64,000 nucleotides of DNA, taken from assembly GCA_963771845.1 (NCBI GenBank), contig CAVYVC010000036.1, positions 248,001 through 312,000 on the forward strand. Reading direction: 5' to 3'. The stretch comes from VAZQ01 sp963771845 (GTDB lineage Bacteria > Pseudomonadota > Alphaproteobacteria > Rhizobiales > Xanthobacteraceae). The translations under genes were made by a program, and so were the position numbers. Below, piece after piece: positions 34,999-43,287 of the stretch. A model generated the notes under the pieces. The model did no database searches, had not been told where the DNA came from, and was given only the letters and a program-made list of their open reading frames with translations. The stretch's first letter is position 1; the number at the start of each line of letters is the position of its first letter.

Positions 34999-35217
34999 AT
35001 GCACCGCTCGTTGAGAAGCGCCGATGCAACTGCGGTGCGCCGCATTGCGGAAATACTATGCTTGTTTTTTCGGCGAAGGCCGTCAGACCGGAACACACCT
35101 CCATCACTGATGGAATGGGACAATGATGTCCCGCCCTATCCGATCTTCACCGGCGAGGTGAGGCGCGCCCAAGCGACCCTGGCGTTCCTGGCCGGCGCCA
35201 TCGGCAGCGCCTCGTAG
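34999..35217 (+). CDS. hypothetical 72-residue protein of the LysR regulon
   Basis: Starts MHRSLRSADATAVRRIAEIL with GAGGAGAAG 4-12 nt upstream. The basic N-terminal helix leads to CLFFRRRPSDRN, an acidic aromatic segment (LMEWDNDVPPYPIFTG) and a small hydrophobic C-terminus (ATLAFLAGAIGSAS). No family recognised. The main argument that it is real is that operator D ends 75 bp before its ATG, the same spacing as at the clear regulon genes. An upstream in-frame ATG at 34957 is less well supported. Confidence 0.5.
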   Translation: MHRSLRSADATAVRRIAEILCLFFRRRPSDRNTPPSLMEWDNDVPPYPIFTGEVRRAQATLAFLAGAIGSAS

Positions 35218-35421
35218 CGCAATCACTCAGCGGAGGGACCGCGCCTTGGAAAACCAGCAGAAAAGCGTTGCTCGGTTCGATCCTGATGCGTATGCGGGGT
35301 ATTCGGGCCGACGTAATCGTAGCGGGATTTTGGCTCGGCGTGATCGCACAAGCCCGATCGGCCTGTATAACTTTGCTGACAGCATGCTCGCAGCGTTGCG
35401 AAGCGCACGCTCAGCCTGAAG

Positions 35422-36297
35422 CTAGTTCCAATTGGCCGCACGCAGCATCTTCAACACCGCCGATGCCGCCGCCGTGCGTTGGCGGCCAGCCACACCATAG
35501 AGATAGACGGTGCGTTGGAGCTCCACGCCTTTTACCGGCAATTGCTTCAGCGTTTGAGGGCACGAAATGCTGCGGGGAACGAATGCAATACCCAAATCGG
35601 CTTCGAGCAAGCTAATCAAATCGCGCTCCGAGGTCAGCTCGTGGCCCTGATCGACGTCGAGGTCATGGCTGCGAATGAGCGACATAGCCTCCTCGAAGTG
35701 CTCGCAATAGATGCGTCGCAGCCAGCGCTCTCGTCGCAGCTCATCGATGTCGATATCGGAACGTGATGCGAGCGGATGCTTGGCGTTGAGCATCAACCCG
35801 AATTCCTCGGTAAAAAGAGCTCAGCGATCGAGGCGCTCCCATCCCTCACCGAGCTCGGCGGCAATGGCCAGCTCGGCCTCGCCTGACTTGAGCAGCCCGA
35901 CAATCTCAGGCGCCGTGCCGCGTAGCAATTTCACCTCTATTCTGTTGAACAGCCGACTGAGCTCGGTCAGATGCGGCGTCAGCAGGTCCAGATTGATCGC
36001 GTGTGACAAGGCGAGCTTGAGCGAACCAATTTCGCCACTCTTTACGGCTGCAGCAAGCGACCTTGCCCCAAGCGCGCTATCGTAGCATTGCTTCAGCAGC
36101 GGATGCATGCGCTGACCGAGCTCGGTCAGCTGAGCTTGCGGACGCTCGCGCCGAAACAGGTCGCCGCCGAGCTCGTCTTCGAGCTGCTTGATGGCGCGGG
36201 TGAGTGACGGCTGCGTCACATTGCACCTCTCGGCAGCCTTGGTGAAATTCAGCTCACCGACCGTCGCCAGGAAATATCTGACCTGATGCATTTCCAT
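35422..36297 (-). pseudogene. LysR-family regulator interrupted by in-frame TGA
   Basis: The frame opens MEMHQVRYFLATVGELNFTK, a LysR winged helix almost the same as that of the regulator at 45713, and runs to a TGA at 35821-35823. It then continues without any shift (LFTEEFGLMLNAKHPL) through the rest of an effector domain to 35422, 291 sense codons in all counting the stop as one. A single TGG to TGA change at a Trp position explains it. The truncated 158-residue product would keep the DNA-binding part and might still bind operators. It is divergent from the 3HBDH gene across site F, the classic LysR arrangement. Confidence 0.88.
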
Positions 36298-36371
36298 AGC
36301 TTCAGTCTACCACTCCATTGCTGAACGAAGCGTCCGTAGAGCCGGCGGAGACGCCTTTCCATAGCAGGAGT

Positions 36372-36401
36372 TTATCGACCCGTTAGCCAATCGGCATTGG
36401 C
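36372..36401 (+). promoter_or_regulatory. LysR-type operator in the lysR-3HBDH divergent promoter (site F)
   Basis: Plus strand: TTATCGACCCGTTAG then CCAATCGGCATTGGC, ending 80 bp before the 3HBDH ATG and 75 bp before the divergent LysR ATG. Confidence 0.72.
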
Positions 36402-36480
36402 TTCGCATTACCCCAATCGGGCAAGTTGGCGTCGCAGCACAACAGGAAATATCCGCGATCCAACCAGGAGGTATCGAGCC

Positions 36481-37305
36481 ATGAACGTCGCCATCAAGCC
36501 GGAAAATATCAATAGTCGAGAAACGCTTGCGGGCAAGGTGTCGTTGGTAACGGGGTCCACGAGTGGGATCGGCTTGGGTATTGCCCGGGCGTTGGCCGCA
36601 GCCGGCTCGGAAATCGTTCTCAACGGTTTCGGCAAGCCGGAAGAGGTGGCCGATGTGCAGGCGAAGATCGCCGCGGACTTCAAGGTGCGGGTGTCCTTCT
36701 CGCCAGCGGACATGTCGAAGCCAGCGGCGATCCGGGAAATGATCGAAAAAACCCTGGAATCGTCCGGCCGGCTCGACATTCTGGTCAACAACGCTGGCAT
36801 CCAGCATGTGGCCCCATTGCAGGATTTCCCGCCGGAAAAATGGGACGCCATCCTGGCCATCGATCTGTCATCGGCCTTCCATACCACCCGATTGGCGCTG
36901 CCTGCGATGCTTCGCAACAAGTGGGGCCGCATCATCAACATCGCGTCGGCGCATGGGCTCGTGGCCTCGCCATATAAGTCGGCTTATGTCGCCGCCAAGC
37001 ACGGCATTGTCGGCCTGACCAAGGTCACGGCACTGGAGACTGCCGAACAAGGCATCACGTGCAATGCCATCTGTCCGGGCTACGTCTATACGCCGCTGGT
37101 AGAGGCGCAGATCGATGGCCAAGCCAAGGCGCATAATATCCCGCGCGAGAAGGTGATCCGTGATGTGCTGCTGGCGCAGCAGCCCAACAAGCGCTTCGCC
37201 ACCGTCGAAGAGCTTGGCGCTCTTTCGGTCTTCCTGGCTTCCGACGCTGCTGCCTCAATCACCGGCATCGCATTGCCCGTCGACGGCGGTTGGACGGCGC
37301 ACTGA
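36481..37305 (+). CDS. bdhA: 3-hydroxybutyrate dehydrogenase (SDR family)
   Basis: A 274-residue SDR (start MNVAIKPENINS; AGGAGGT upstream) oxidising D-3-hydroxybutyrate to acetoacetate with NAD in polyhydroxybutyrate breakdown. Key parts: TGSTSGIGLGIARALA (cofactor), NNAGIQHVAPLQDFP, catalytic Ser in NIASAHGL and Tyr/Lys in KSAYVAAKHG, and the C-terminal VLLAQQPNKRFATVEELGAL typical of this enzyme. It is followed by a flavoprotein gene 94 bp downstream. A truncated near-identical copy lies at 24945-25208. Confidence 0.88.
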   Translation: MNVAIKPENINSRETLAGKVSLVTGSTSGIGLGIARALAAAGSEIVLNGFGKPEEVADVQAKIAADFKVRVSFSPADMSKPAAIREMIEKTLESSGRLDILVNNAGIQHVAPLQDFPPEKWDAILAIDLSSAFHTTRLALPAMLRNKWGRIINIASAHGLVASPYKSAYVAAKHGIVGLTKVTALETAEQGITCNAICPGYVYTPLVEAQIDGQAKAHNIPREKVIRDVLLAQQPNKRFATVEELGALSVFLASDAAASITGIALPVDGGWTAH

Positions 37306-37399
37306 AATAGACCGCGTCACTGCGCGAAACACTGCACGAATCGGTGCCTGATCTCGCGATCGCGGTGGAATAAGCACCTGAGCCTAGCGAGGGAACACC

Positions 37400-38776
37400 A
37401 TGCCTAATCATGATGCTATCGTCATCGGTACGGGACAATCCGGGCCGGCGCTGGCGCGGCGTCTCGTCGCTGCCGGCCAGAGGGTAGCCGTTGTCGAACG
37501 CAAGTTCTTCGGCGGCACCTGCGTCAATACCGGATGCACACCCACTAAGACGCTCGTCGCGAGTGCCTACGCGGCTTATCTGGCGCGCCGTGCGGGTGAT
37601 TACGGAGTGACTATCGGCGGCCCGGTCGGAGTCGACATGCAGGCCGTCAAGGCACGCAAGGATGCCATCGCCGGGGCCTCGCGGCGGGGCGTCGAGCGCT
37701 CGCTCAAGACACTGGAAGGCTGCACGGTCTACGAAGGTCATGCCCGGTTTGTCGCGGACAAGAAAGTGGCAGTGAACGGTTTCGAGCTCGGTGCCGATCG
37801 CATCTTCATCAATGTAGGCGGGCGAGCGTCTATCCCCCCGATCCCTGGCCTCGACCAAGTACCTTACTTCACCAACAGCTCGATGATGGACGTCGATTTC
37901 CTGCCCCCGCATCTTATCGTTCTGGGCGGCAGCTACATCGGCCTCGAATTCGCGCAGGTCTATCGCCGCTTCGGGAGCGAGGTGACGGTGATCGAGCTCG
38001 CACCGCGCCTGATCGCGCGCGAGGACGAGGATATCTCACGCACGGTGGCCGACTTCCTCAAGGAGGAAGGCATCGACGTGCGTGTCGACAGCAAGGTGGT
38101 CGGTGTCGGGAAGCAGGGAAACTCGATTGCGGTGAAGGTCGAATTGGCCGGGAAGATTTCACAGGTCGTTGGAACTCACGTGCTGGTGGCGATCGGTCGG
38201 CGGCCGAATACGGACGACCTTGGCCTGGACAAGGCCGGTATTGCCACCGACGCGCACGGTTACATCCAGGTGGACGATCAGCTGCGCACCAACGTGCCCG
38301 GTATCTGGGCGATGGGCGACTGCAATGGCCGGGGAGCGTTTACGCACACGTCGTGGAACGATTTCGAGGTCGTAGCGGCCAACCTTCTCGATAACGATCA
38401 GAGGCGCGTGAGCGACCGCATCACCGCCTACGCGCTCTACACCGATCCCCCGCTCGGCCGCGCCGGTATGACAGAAGCAGAGGTTCGCAAATCCGGCAGG
38501 CCGGCGCTGATCTCTACTATAGCAATGGAAGACGTGGGTCGCGCGTATGAGAAAGGAGAGACCAAGGGCTTCATGAAAATCCTCGTGGATCGAGACAGCA
38601 AGGAGATACTGGGTGCCTCACTCCTTGGACTTGCAGGTGACGAGGTGATCCACTGCGTCCTCGATCTCATGTATGCCAAGGCACCCTACACGGTCATGCA
38701 ACGCGCGATGCACATTCATCCCACGGTGTCGGAATTCATTCCGACCATGATGAGTGAACTCACGCCGTTGCAATAG
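37400..38776 (+). CDS. pyridine nucleotide-disulfide oxidoreductase (FAD, mercuric reductase-like)
   Basis: A 458-residue flavoprotein. N-terminal FAD motif AIVIGTGQSGPALARRL, redox-active disulfide GGTCVNTGCTPTKTLVASA, NAD(P) motif LGGSYIGLEFAQVYRRFGSE, FAD motif GIWAMGDCNGRGAFTHTSWND, and a C-terminal dimerisation domain with HIHPTVSEFIPTMM (catalytic His-Glu pair). No metal-binding N-terminal domain or C-terminal Cys pair, so mercury reduction is unlikely. It resembles soluble group I disulfide reductases of unknown substrate. Probably co-transcribed with 3HBDH from site F. Confidence 0.9.
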   Translation: MPNHDAIVIGTGQSGPALARRLVAAGQRVAVVERKFFGGTCVNTGCTPTKTLVASAYAAYLARRAGDYGVTIGGPVGVDMQAVKARKDAIAGASRRGVERSLKTLEGCTVYEGHARFVADKKVAVNGFELGADRIFINVGGRASIPPIPGLDQVPYFTNSSMMDVDFLPPHLIVLGGSYIGLEFAQVYRRFGSEVTVIELAPRLIAREDEDISRTVADFLKEEGIDVRVDSKVVGVGKQGNSIAVKVELAGKISQVVGTHVLVAIGRRPNTDDLGLDKAGIATDAHGYIQVDDQLRTNVPGIWAMGDCNGRGAFTHTSWNDFEVVAANLLDNDQRRVSDRITAYALYTDPPLGRAGMTEAEVRKSGRPALISTIAMEDVGRAYEKGETKGFMKILVDRDSKEILGASLLGLAGDEVIHCVLDLMYAKAPYTVMQRAMHIHPTVSEFIPTMMSELTPLQ

Positions 38777-38810
38777 GGCCGATCAAGATCGTCAAAAGGG
38801 ATGCGTCGCG

Positions 38811-38958
38811 ATGAACACGATACCCGCCTCTCCGCTTGATCGACCGCAACGATCCGGCAGTAACGATTGTCGCCAGAAAAATTATCGAACTTGCCCAATC
38901 TGGTGAACGCGACCCAATCCGCCTACGCGAAGGCGCACTGAAATCGCTCTCGACGTAA
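38811..38958 (+). pseudogene. frameshifted small conserved protein
   Basis: AAAAGGGA precedes an ATG opening MNTIPASPLD, but after about nine codons the sensible frame shifts by one to DRNDPAVTIVARKIIELAQS and GERDPIRLREGALKSLST, a type of small helical protein (IIExAQxGxRDPxRL) common in bradyrhizobia. The ATG frame itself stops early. One indel near 38838 separates the two halves. Confidence 0.6.
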
Positions 38959-39022
38959 TCGCTTGATCTATCTCAAAGCCGATTATCTGCCGCTATGAAA
39001 TCTGCATGGCCCGAGAGGGACC

Positions 39023-39229
39023 ATGCAGACCTACAACGATTTAATTGAACTGGCCCGCATCTGCAAAGAGCAGGCACGAGCGACCACAAGCCCCGATGTC
39101 GCCGCCGAGCTCATGCGCATGGCAGGCGAATATCAGCACCGCGCGTCCAAACGGCGCAGTGAGCAGCTTCAAGACGACTGCGCTGGTGTTTTGCTGGTTA
39201 AAATATTGGCTGCGATTAGCTGGAAATAA
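39023..39229 (+). CDS. small conserved hypothetical protein
   Basis: A 68-residue helical protein beginning MQTYNDLIELARICKEQARA, then TTSPDVAAELMRMAGEYQHRASK and a hydrophobic end VLLVKILAAISWK. The first 45 residues match a small bradyrhizobial family of unknown function. GAGAGGG lies just upstream. Monocistronic. Confidence 0.7.
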   Translation: MQTYNDLIELARICKEQARATTSPDVAAELMRMAGEYQHRASKRRSEQLQDDCAGVLLVKILAAISWK

Positions 39230-39342
39230 AATTAGTTGACTTTACTACAGGCGACGTCTACTGCATCGCCTCCTGAAGAACCCCGGCTTGTTGGTTGTTT
39301 TTTTGTTATTACAACCTTTTCCTGTTTCAAATCAGAGGCAAC

Positions 39343-39519
39343 ATGGCAAAGAAAACTTCGAAGCGGCGCGAATGGACCAGAGACGATATTCGCAATTTGA
39401 AGGCGCTTGCTCGGGAAAAGACGCCCGCGCGTAAAATTGCTCGAACGCTTAAGAGGAGTGAAGGCGCGACCAGGCAAAAAGCATTTAGCCTCAGTGTTTC
39501 GTTAGATTCACGAGCCTAA
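39343..39519 (+). CDS. small SANT/HTH-like basic protein
   Basis: A 58-residue protein (start MAKKTSKRREWTRDDIRNLK; AGAGG upstream). The WTRDDIRNLKALAREKTPAR segment followed by KIARTLKRSEGATRQKAFSL is a helix-turn-helix with the spacing of Myb/SANT- or GcrA-like small DNA-binding proteins conserved in rhizobia. Probably binds DNA; targets unknown. Confidence 0.75.
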   Translation: MAKKTSKRREWTRDDIRNLKALAREKTPARKIARTLKRSEGATRQKAFSLSVSLDSRA

Positions 39520-39862
39520 GCGAACAATTGCCCTCGCGGCGAGCGGCTCGAAACGAATGCCCCCTGCAGAGCGACGACGTTGTTGCAGAACCCCCCGTGC
39601 TTCGCACCACGGGCAAAGTGCCATGCCGCATAAAGCTGCGTGAGCCCGCACGGTTCATAATATGCGGGATGGTGCAAGATATCGCATCCCGCGATGATCT
39701 GACCACGGGCTTCGGTGGCCGACGTCCGAACAGCGCCAAAGCACGAAACCGCAAGCCCGGCTGATACGCTATCATTCGGTACGCCAAGCGCGCCATCCCT
39801 GTTGAGGCTCCCGTAATACTCCCGGCGTAGTTTGCCCGTGCATTCGCGCGAGCAACCTGCCC
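39520..39862. other. 343-bp intergenic region
   Basis: Nothing coding is convincing. An inverted repeat (GCGGGATG at 39663-39670, CATCCCGC at 39684-39691) lies near its middle. It should contain the promoter of the spermidine synthase-like gene. Confidence 0.4.
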
Positions 39863-42076
39863 ATGACGACCCTCGACCTCGCCGCCGGCGACGATGTCAA
39901 CCGCAGCGGGCGCCTTGCTCAGTGGACTCGCGTCCTGTGCGTATTGTTCTTCTTCTCTGGCTTTCCGGCGCTGATCTTTCAACTCGTTTGGCAGCGCACA
40001 CTGTGCCGTATCTTCGGAGTGAACATCGAATCGGTCACCATCGTCGTGACCGCCTTCATGCTCGGCCTCGGCTTTGGAAGCCTTGCGGGCGGATGGCTGT
40101 CGAAGCGACGCAACATCCCATTGCTTCCGCTGTTTGCTGGCATTGAAATCCTGACTGGCGCCTTCGGCATCTTTTCGCTGGCGATCTTCGAGCGAGTGGG
40201 CGAACTGACGACCGGTTGGCCCCTTCCCGCGATGGCAGTGGTCAATCTAGGCCTAGTGCTGGTCCCGACCCTACTCATGGGAGCGACGCTGCCGCTGATG
40301 ATCGCACACCTTGTACGCCGCACAGCCAGCGTAGGCAGCGCTGTGGGCCTGCTTTATTACGTCAACACGCTCGGCGCTGGCGCCGCCTGTCTGGTGTGCA
40401 CGGTGCTGTTGTTCCCGTTCTTCGGCATGCAGGGTTCTGTCTACGTTGCGGTTGCGATCAATGGAGCGGTCGCAGCCGGAGCGCTTGTCGCGCATTGGCG
40501 CGGCCGCAAAGACTTTGCCGGAGCGTCTGTCGAAGGATCGGCATCTGCGTCTTCCGCTGTTCCCGCGTTGGCGCTCATTCCCGTGCTGGTACTCGCTGCT
40601 GCCGGCGGTTTCGTCTCGCTATCGTATGAGATCTTCTTCTTCCGCACGGTTTCATATGCCTCGGGATCGAGCGCGACCGCGTTCGCTGTGACGCTGAGCG
40701 CATTCCTGGTCGGGCTTGCCTCCGGTGCGCGCCAAGCGGGTCAGCACTGCGCAACCCTGTCGCCCGAGGAGGGAATTCGGCGCGCCATCGGCGGTCTGAT
40801 GATCGGGAGCCTCGTCGGTTTCCTGTTCTTGCCGCTGCTTGACCATCTTGCCTGGCTCGATCGCGGCATCATCGGTGTTGCCTTGCTGATGGTTTATCTG
40901 GTGGCGCGGTTTTGGGGCGCGCTGCTGCCATATCTCGCCGAGCTCGGCATTAAGGCCGACGCCAATAGCGGCATGCACAGTGCGCTCCTCTATCTCGCCA
41001 ACATCCTGGGTGCGGCGGCAGGCTCGATCTTGACCGGATTTGTGGCGATGGATCGGCTTGGCCTCACCGGGATCGCGACGGCACTGGTCGTCACGGGATT
41101 GCTTTGCATCATGCTCTTGATCGCAGCGCTCAAAGTACCCCAGCGGGAGAAGCTCACCTATGGCAGCAGCGCGCTCGCGCTTTCGCTCGCAGCAATGCTG
41201 TTGATCCCACGCTGGTCGAGCGGTGTGCTTGAGAGCCTGCAATGGAAGGGTTCCGCGCTCGCCAAGCCGTTCACGCACGTCATTGAGAACCGCAGCGGCA
41301 TCATCACCGTTGACACCGACCGCACGGTGTTCGGCAACGGGATGTATGACGGCCACTTCAATGTCGACCTTAAACACGACAACAACGGCATCATCCGTCC
41401 TTATGCACTCTCGCTGTTCCATCCCAGCCCGCGCGATGTTCTGATGATCGGCCTGTCATCAGGTTCCTGGGCGCAGGTGATCGCGAACAATCCGTCGGTA
41501 CGGACGCTGACCGTCATCGAGATCAATCCAGGCTATGGGAAGCTGATCGCTCAGGTGCCAGAAGTCGCGTCCTTGCTTACCAACCCCAAGGTCACGATCG
41601 TCAACGACGACGGACGGCGCTGGCTCCACCTCAATCGCGAGCGTCATTTCGACGCCATCGTCTCGAACACGACTTGGTATTTCCGCGCCAACGTCACCAA
41701 CCTGCTCTCCGCCGAATTTTTCGCGCTGGTGAAGGACCAACTCAATCCCGGGGGTATCTTGTTCTACAATACGACCGACTCGGACCGAGCGCAGCGGACC
41801 GGCTGCCTCGCCTTTGGCAACGGAGCCCGCTTCACCAATCATATGGTGGTCTCTCCGGCGCCAATCGCATGGGATTTCCAACGCTGGCGGCGCACGCTCG
41901 CAGCCTATCGCATCGACGGCGAGCCCCAGTTCGATCCTGCGCGCACGGAGGATAGCGTGCTGCTCGACAAGGCCGAGGCCATGGCGGCAAGCCTGACGTC
42001 CAGGGCACCCTATCCGGAGCGGCCGATCAGTCCTGCTCCGATGTACTCACCCGTACCGCCGGCAGGGAGATCATGA
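39863..42076 (+). CDS. fused membrane / spermidine synthase-like protein
   Basis: A 737-residue protein. Residues 25-445 hold about a dozen hydrophobic helices arranged as in SpeE-fused MFS-like proteins (FPALIFQLVWQRTLCRIFGV, FMLGLGFGSLAGGWL, PTLLMGATLPLMIAHLVR, YYVNTLGAGAACLVC). The C-terminal part is a Rossmann methyltransferase-like polyamine synthase fold: RDVLMIGLSSGSWAQVIANN (nucleotide loop), VIEINPGYGKLI and NDDGRRWLHLNRERHFDAIV. Known relatives rarely have proven polyamine activity. A possible small-molecule aminopropyl- or methyl-transfer at the membrane is inference. Confidence 0.85.
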   Translation: MTTLDLAAGDDVNRSGRLAQWTRVLCVLFFFSGFPALIFQLVWQRTLCRIFGVNIESVTIVVTAFMLGLGFGSLAGGWLSKRRNIPLLPLFAGIEILTGAFGIFSLAIFERVGELTTGWPLPAMAVVNLGLVLVPTLLMGATLPLMIAHLVRRTASVGSAVGLLYYVNTLGAGAACLVCTVLLFPFFGMQGSVYVAVAINGAVAAGALVAHWRGRKDFAGASVEGSASASSAVPALALIPVLVLAAAGGFVSLSYEIFFFRTVSYASGSSATAFAVTLSAFLVGLASGARQAGQHCATLSPEEGIRRAIGGLMIGSLVGFLFLPLLDHLAWLDRGIIGVALLMVYLVARFWGALLPYLAELGIKADANSGMHSALLYLANILGAAAGSILTGFVAMDRLGLTGIATALVVTGLLCIMLLIAALKVPQREKLTYGSSALALSLAAMLLIPRWSSGVLESLQWKGSALAKPFTHVIENRSGIITVDTDRTVFGNGMYDGHFNVDLKHDNNGIIRPYALSLFHPSPRDVLMIGLSSGSWAQVIANNPSVRTLTVIEINPGYGKLIAQVPEVASLLTNPKVTIVNDDGRRWLHLNRERHFDAIVSNTTWYFRANVTNLLSAEFFALVKDQLNPGGILFYNTTDSDRAQRTGCLAFGNGARFTNHMVVSPAPIAWDFQRWRRTLAAYRIDGEPQFDPARTEDSVLLDKAEAMAASLTSRAPYPERPISPAPMYSPVPPAGRS

Positions 42077-42166
42077 CCGACGACAACATGGGCAGCGAGT
42101 GGCGCTATTTTCTGCGTTTGGACTGAGCGAGACCCGCTGCAACCAGATATTTCCAGCCGCAATTGT

Positions 42167-42436
42167 TTAGAGAAATCGAACGCCGATAGCCTTTTTCGAC
42201 TTCCAGATGACCCGACACTGGCGGTGCGCTGTACCGTCTTTGGTCAGTGCGACGGTGAACTCCTCAGGAATGTCGATTGGCCCGGAGAGCGTGATACATC
42301 CTCCGCCGGCCGAGAGCTCGCAGACGACGCACTCAATCAGCTTTGTTTTATCCGCGCTTTGTACCCAAGCGCGGTAGGACTTCAGGCGGGAAGAATTCCA
42401 GCGTGGGAGACCAAGTCGAATACCGAGCACGACCAT
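42167..42436 (-). CDS. PilZ-domain protein
   Basis: An 89-residue single-domain PilZ protein (VQSADKTKLIECVVCELSAGG, GCITLSGP, FTVALTKDGTAHRQCRVIWK, KAIGVRFL). The second c-di-GMP motif (D/NxSxxG) appears as CELSAGGG; the first (RxxxR) is weak, so c-di-GMP binding is uncertain. Common single-domain type in bradyrhizobia. Confidence 0.85.
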   Translation of the reverse strand: MVVLGIRLGLPRWNSSRLKSYRAWVQSADKTKLIECVVCELSAGGGCITLSGPIDIPEEFTVALTKDGTAHRQCRVIWKSKKAIGVRFL

Positions 42437-42569
42437 AACCTCAAATGAAGCGATCTTTACACTCCCAACTTATTAATGTTTTCGAAAGTTCAGACCGACC
42501 GATCTGTCCTAATTTGAATTTCAAGTGTCCTAATTTACTGTACGATATCTCAGCAACTTCCAGCGAAAA

Positions 42570-42619
42570 CAGGCCCAGGGCACTACTGGAAAAAGCAGGC
42601 CCAGGGCACTACTGGAAAA
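42570..42619. repeat. 24-bp direct repeat before the Flp pilin gene
   Basis: Two perfect copies of CAGGCCCAGGGCACTACTGG plus AAAA (42570-42593 and 42596-42619), separated by two bases and ending 11 bp before the pilin ATG, so the second copy is next to the ribosome site. Either a recent duplication or a control element. Confidence 0.85.
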
Positions 42620-42630
42620 GAGGGTACGTC

Positions 42631-42792
42631 ATGGACATTCTCGTTCGATTTTTCCGCAATGAAGGCGGCGCAACCGCAATCGAGTACGGCCTGATCGCCG
42701 CTGGCATTTCGATCGCAATCATTGTTGCCGTGCAGAGTTTGGGCACAGCCCTGAACTCAACATTCACCAGCGTTTCGACGGCGCTGAAGTAA
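42631..42792 (+). CDS. Flp/Fap-type pilin
   Basis: A 53-residue pilin. MDILVRFFRNEGGATAIEYG shows the prepilin cleavage motif G/ATAIEYGL, followed by the hydrophobic helix LIAAGISIAIIVAVQSLG and a short C-terminus (NSTFTSVSTALK). Cleaved by a CpaA/TadV-type peptidase, which is not in the window; no tad/cpa assembly genes are adjacent, so this is an orphan pilin copy. A good terminator follows at 42877. Confidence 0.93.
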   Translation: MDILVRFFRNEGGATAIEYGLIAAGISIAIIVAVQSLGTALNSTFTSVSTALK

Positions 42793-43287
42793 TCCACGCG
42801 GCTAGGTACTGTAATTGCGCCGGCGTCGTTCCCGGATGGGAGCGACTGCCAGCGTCAGCCCCGGCCCGGCCCCTACGCCCCCAACCTCTCAGGTCGGGGC
42901 TTTTCTTTGGCCGCCTCAATTGGCAGCCTCGTCATTTGGTTTGGCCGTATCACGACGGACCTTCCGAAGGAAGATTTCAATATAACCCTCAAGGTCTTCA
43001 GCGCATGCCGGCGAAACCTAGTGGCCCGCTGCGGTTTGCACGTTTGCACGTGTCTCGCTCTCAATTTCCCGTAACCTGATCGGGTCATTTCTCCCTAACG
43101 TCCTCCTTGGTCTGGGATTTTCAATCTACCTACCTATTCGGGAAAAATTTCTTTAACCAACAGGCGCAACTGCGCTCGCACTGTCACTTTGCTGTCCTAA
43201 GTCTGCCCTAGTTGAACCACCGCAGTTCCTCGCGTGGGAACGTAGATCTTTCTCTCCGGCGAAAAGAAACCGCCAAGGAATGCAAAG
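42793..43287. other. 495-bp intergenic region after the pilin gene
   Basis: Holds the pilin terminator and otherwise no supported gene; short ORFs here lack homology. It is somewhat AT-richer toward 43080-43150, where the promoter of the DUF6894 gene could lie. Confidence 0.4.
42877..42908 (+). terminator. Rho-independent terminator after Flp pilin
   Basis: Stem CCCC-AACCT / AGGTC-GGGG with a CTC loop, followed by TTTTCTTT, 85 bp after the pilin stop. Confidence 0.78.

Noticed and set aside
35821..35823. Selenocysteine at the LysR TGA
   Set aside because: No SECIS-like hairpin was evident after the codon, LysR proteins are not selenoproteins, and a Trp codon change explains it more simply.
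37400..38776. Mercuric reductase (merA)
   Set aside because: Lacks the N-terminal metal-binding domain and the C-terminal Cys pair, and no mer genes are nearby.
42570..42619. CRISPR-like repeat
   Set aside because: Only two copies with a 2-bp gap, no spacers and no cas genes.
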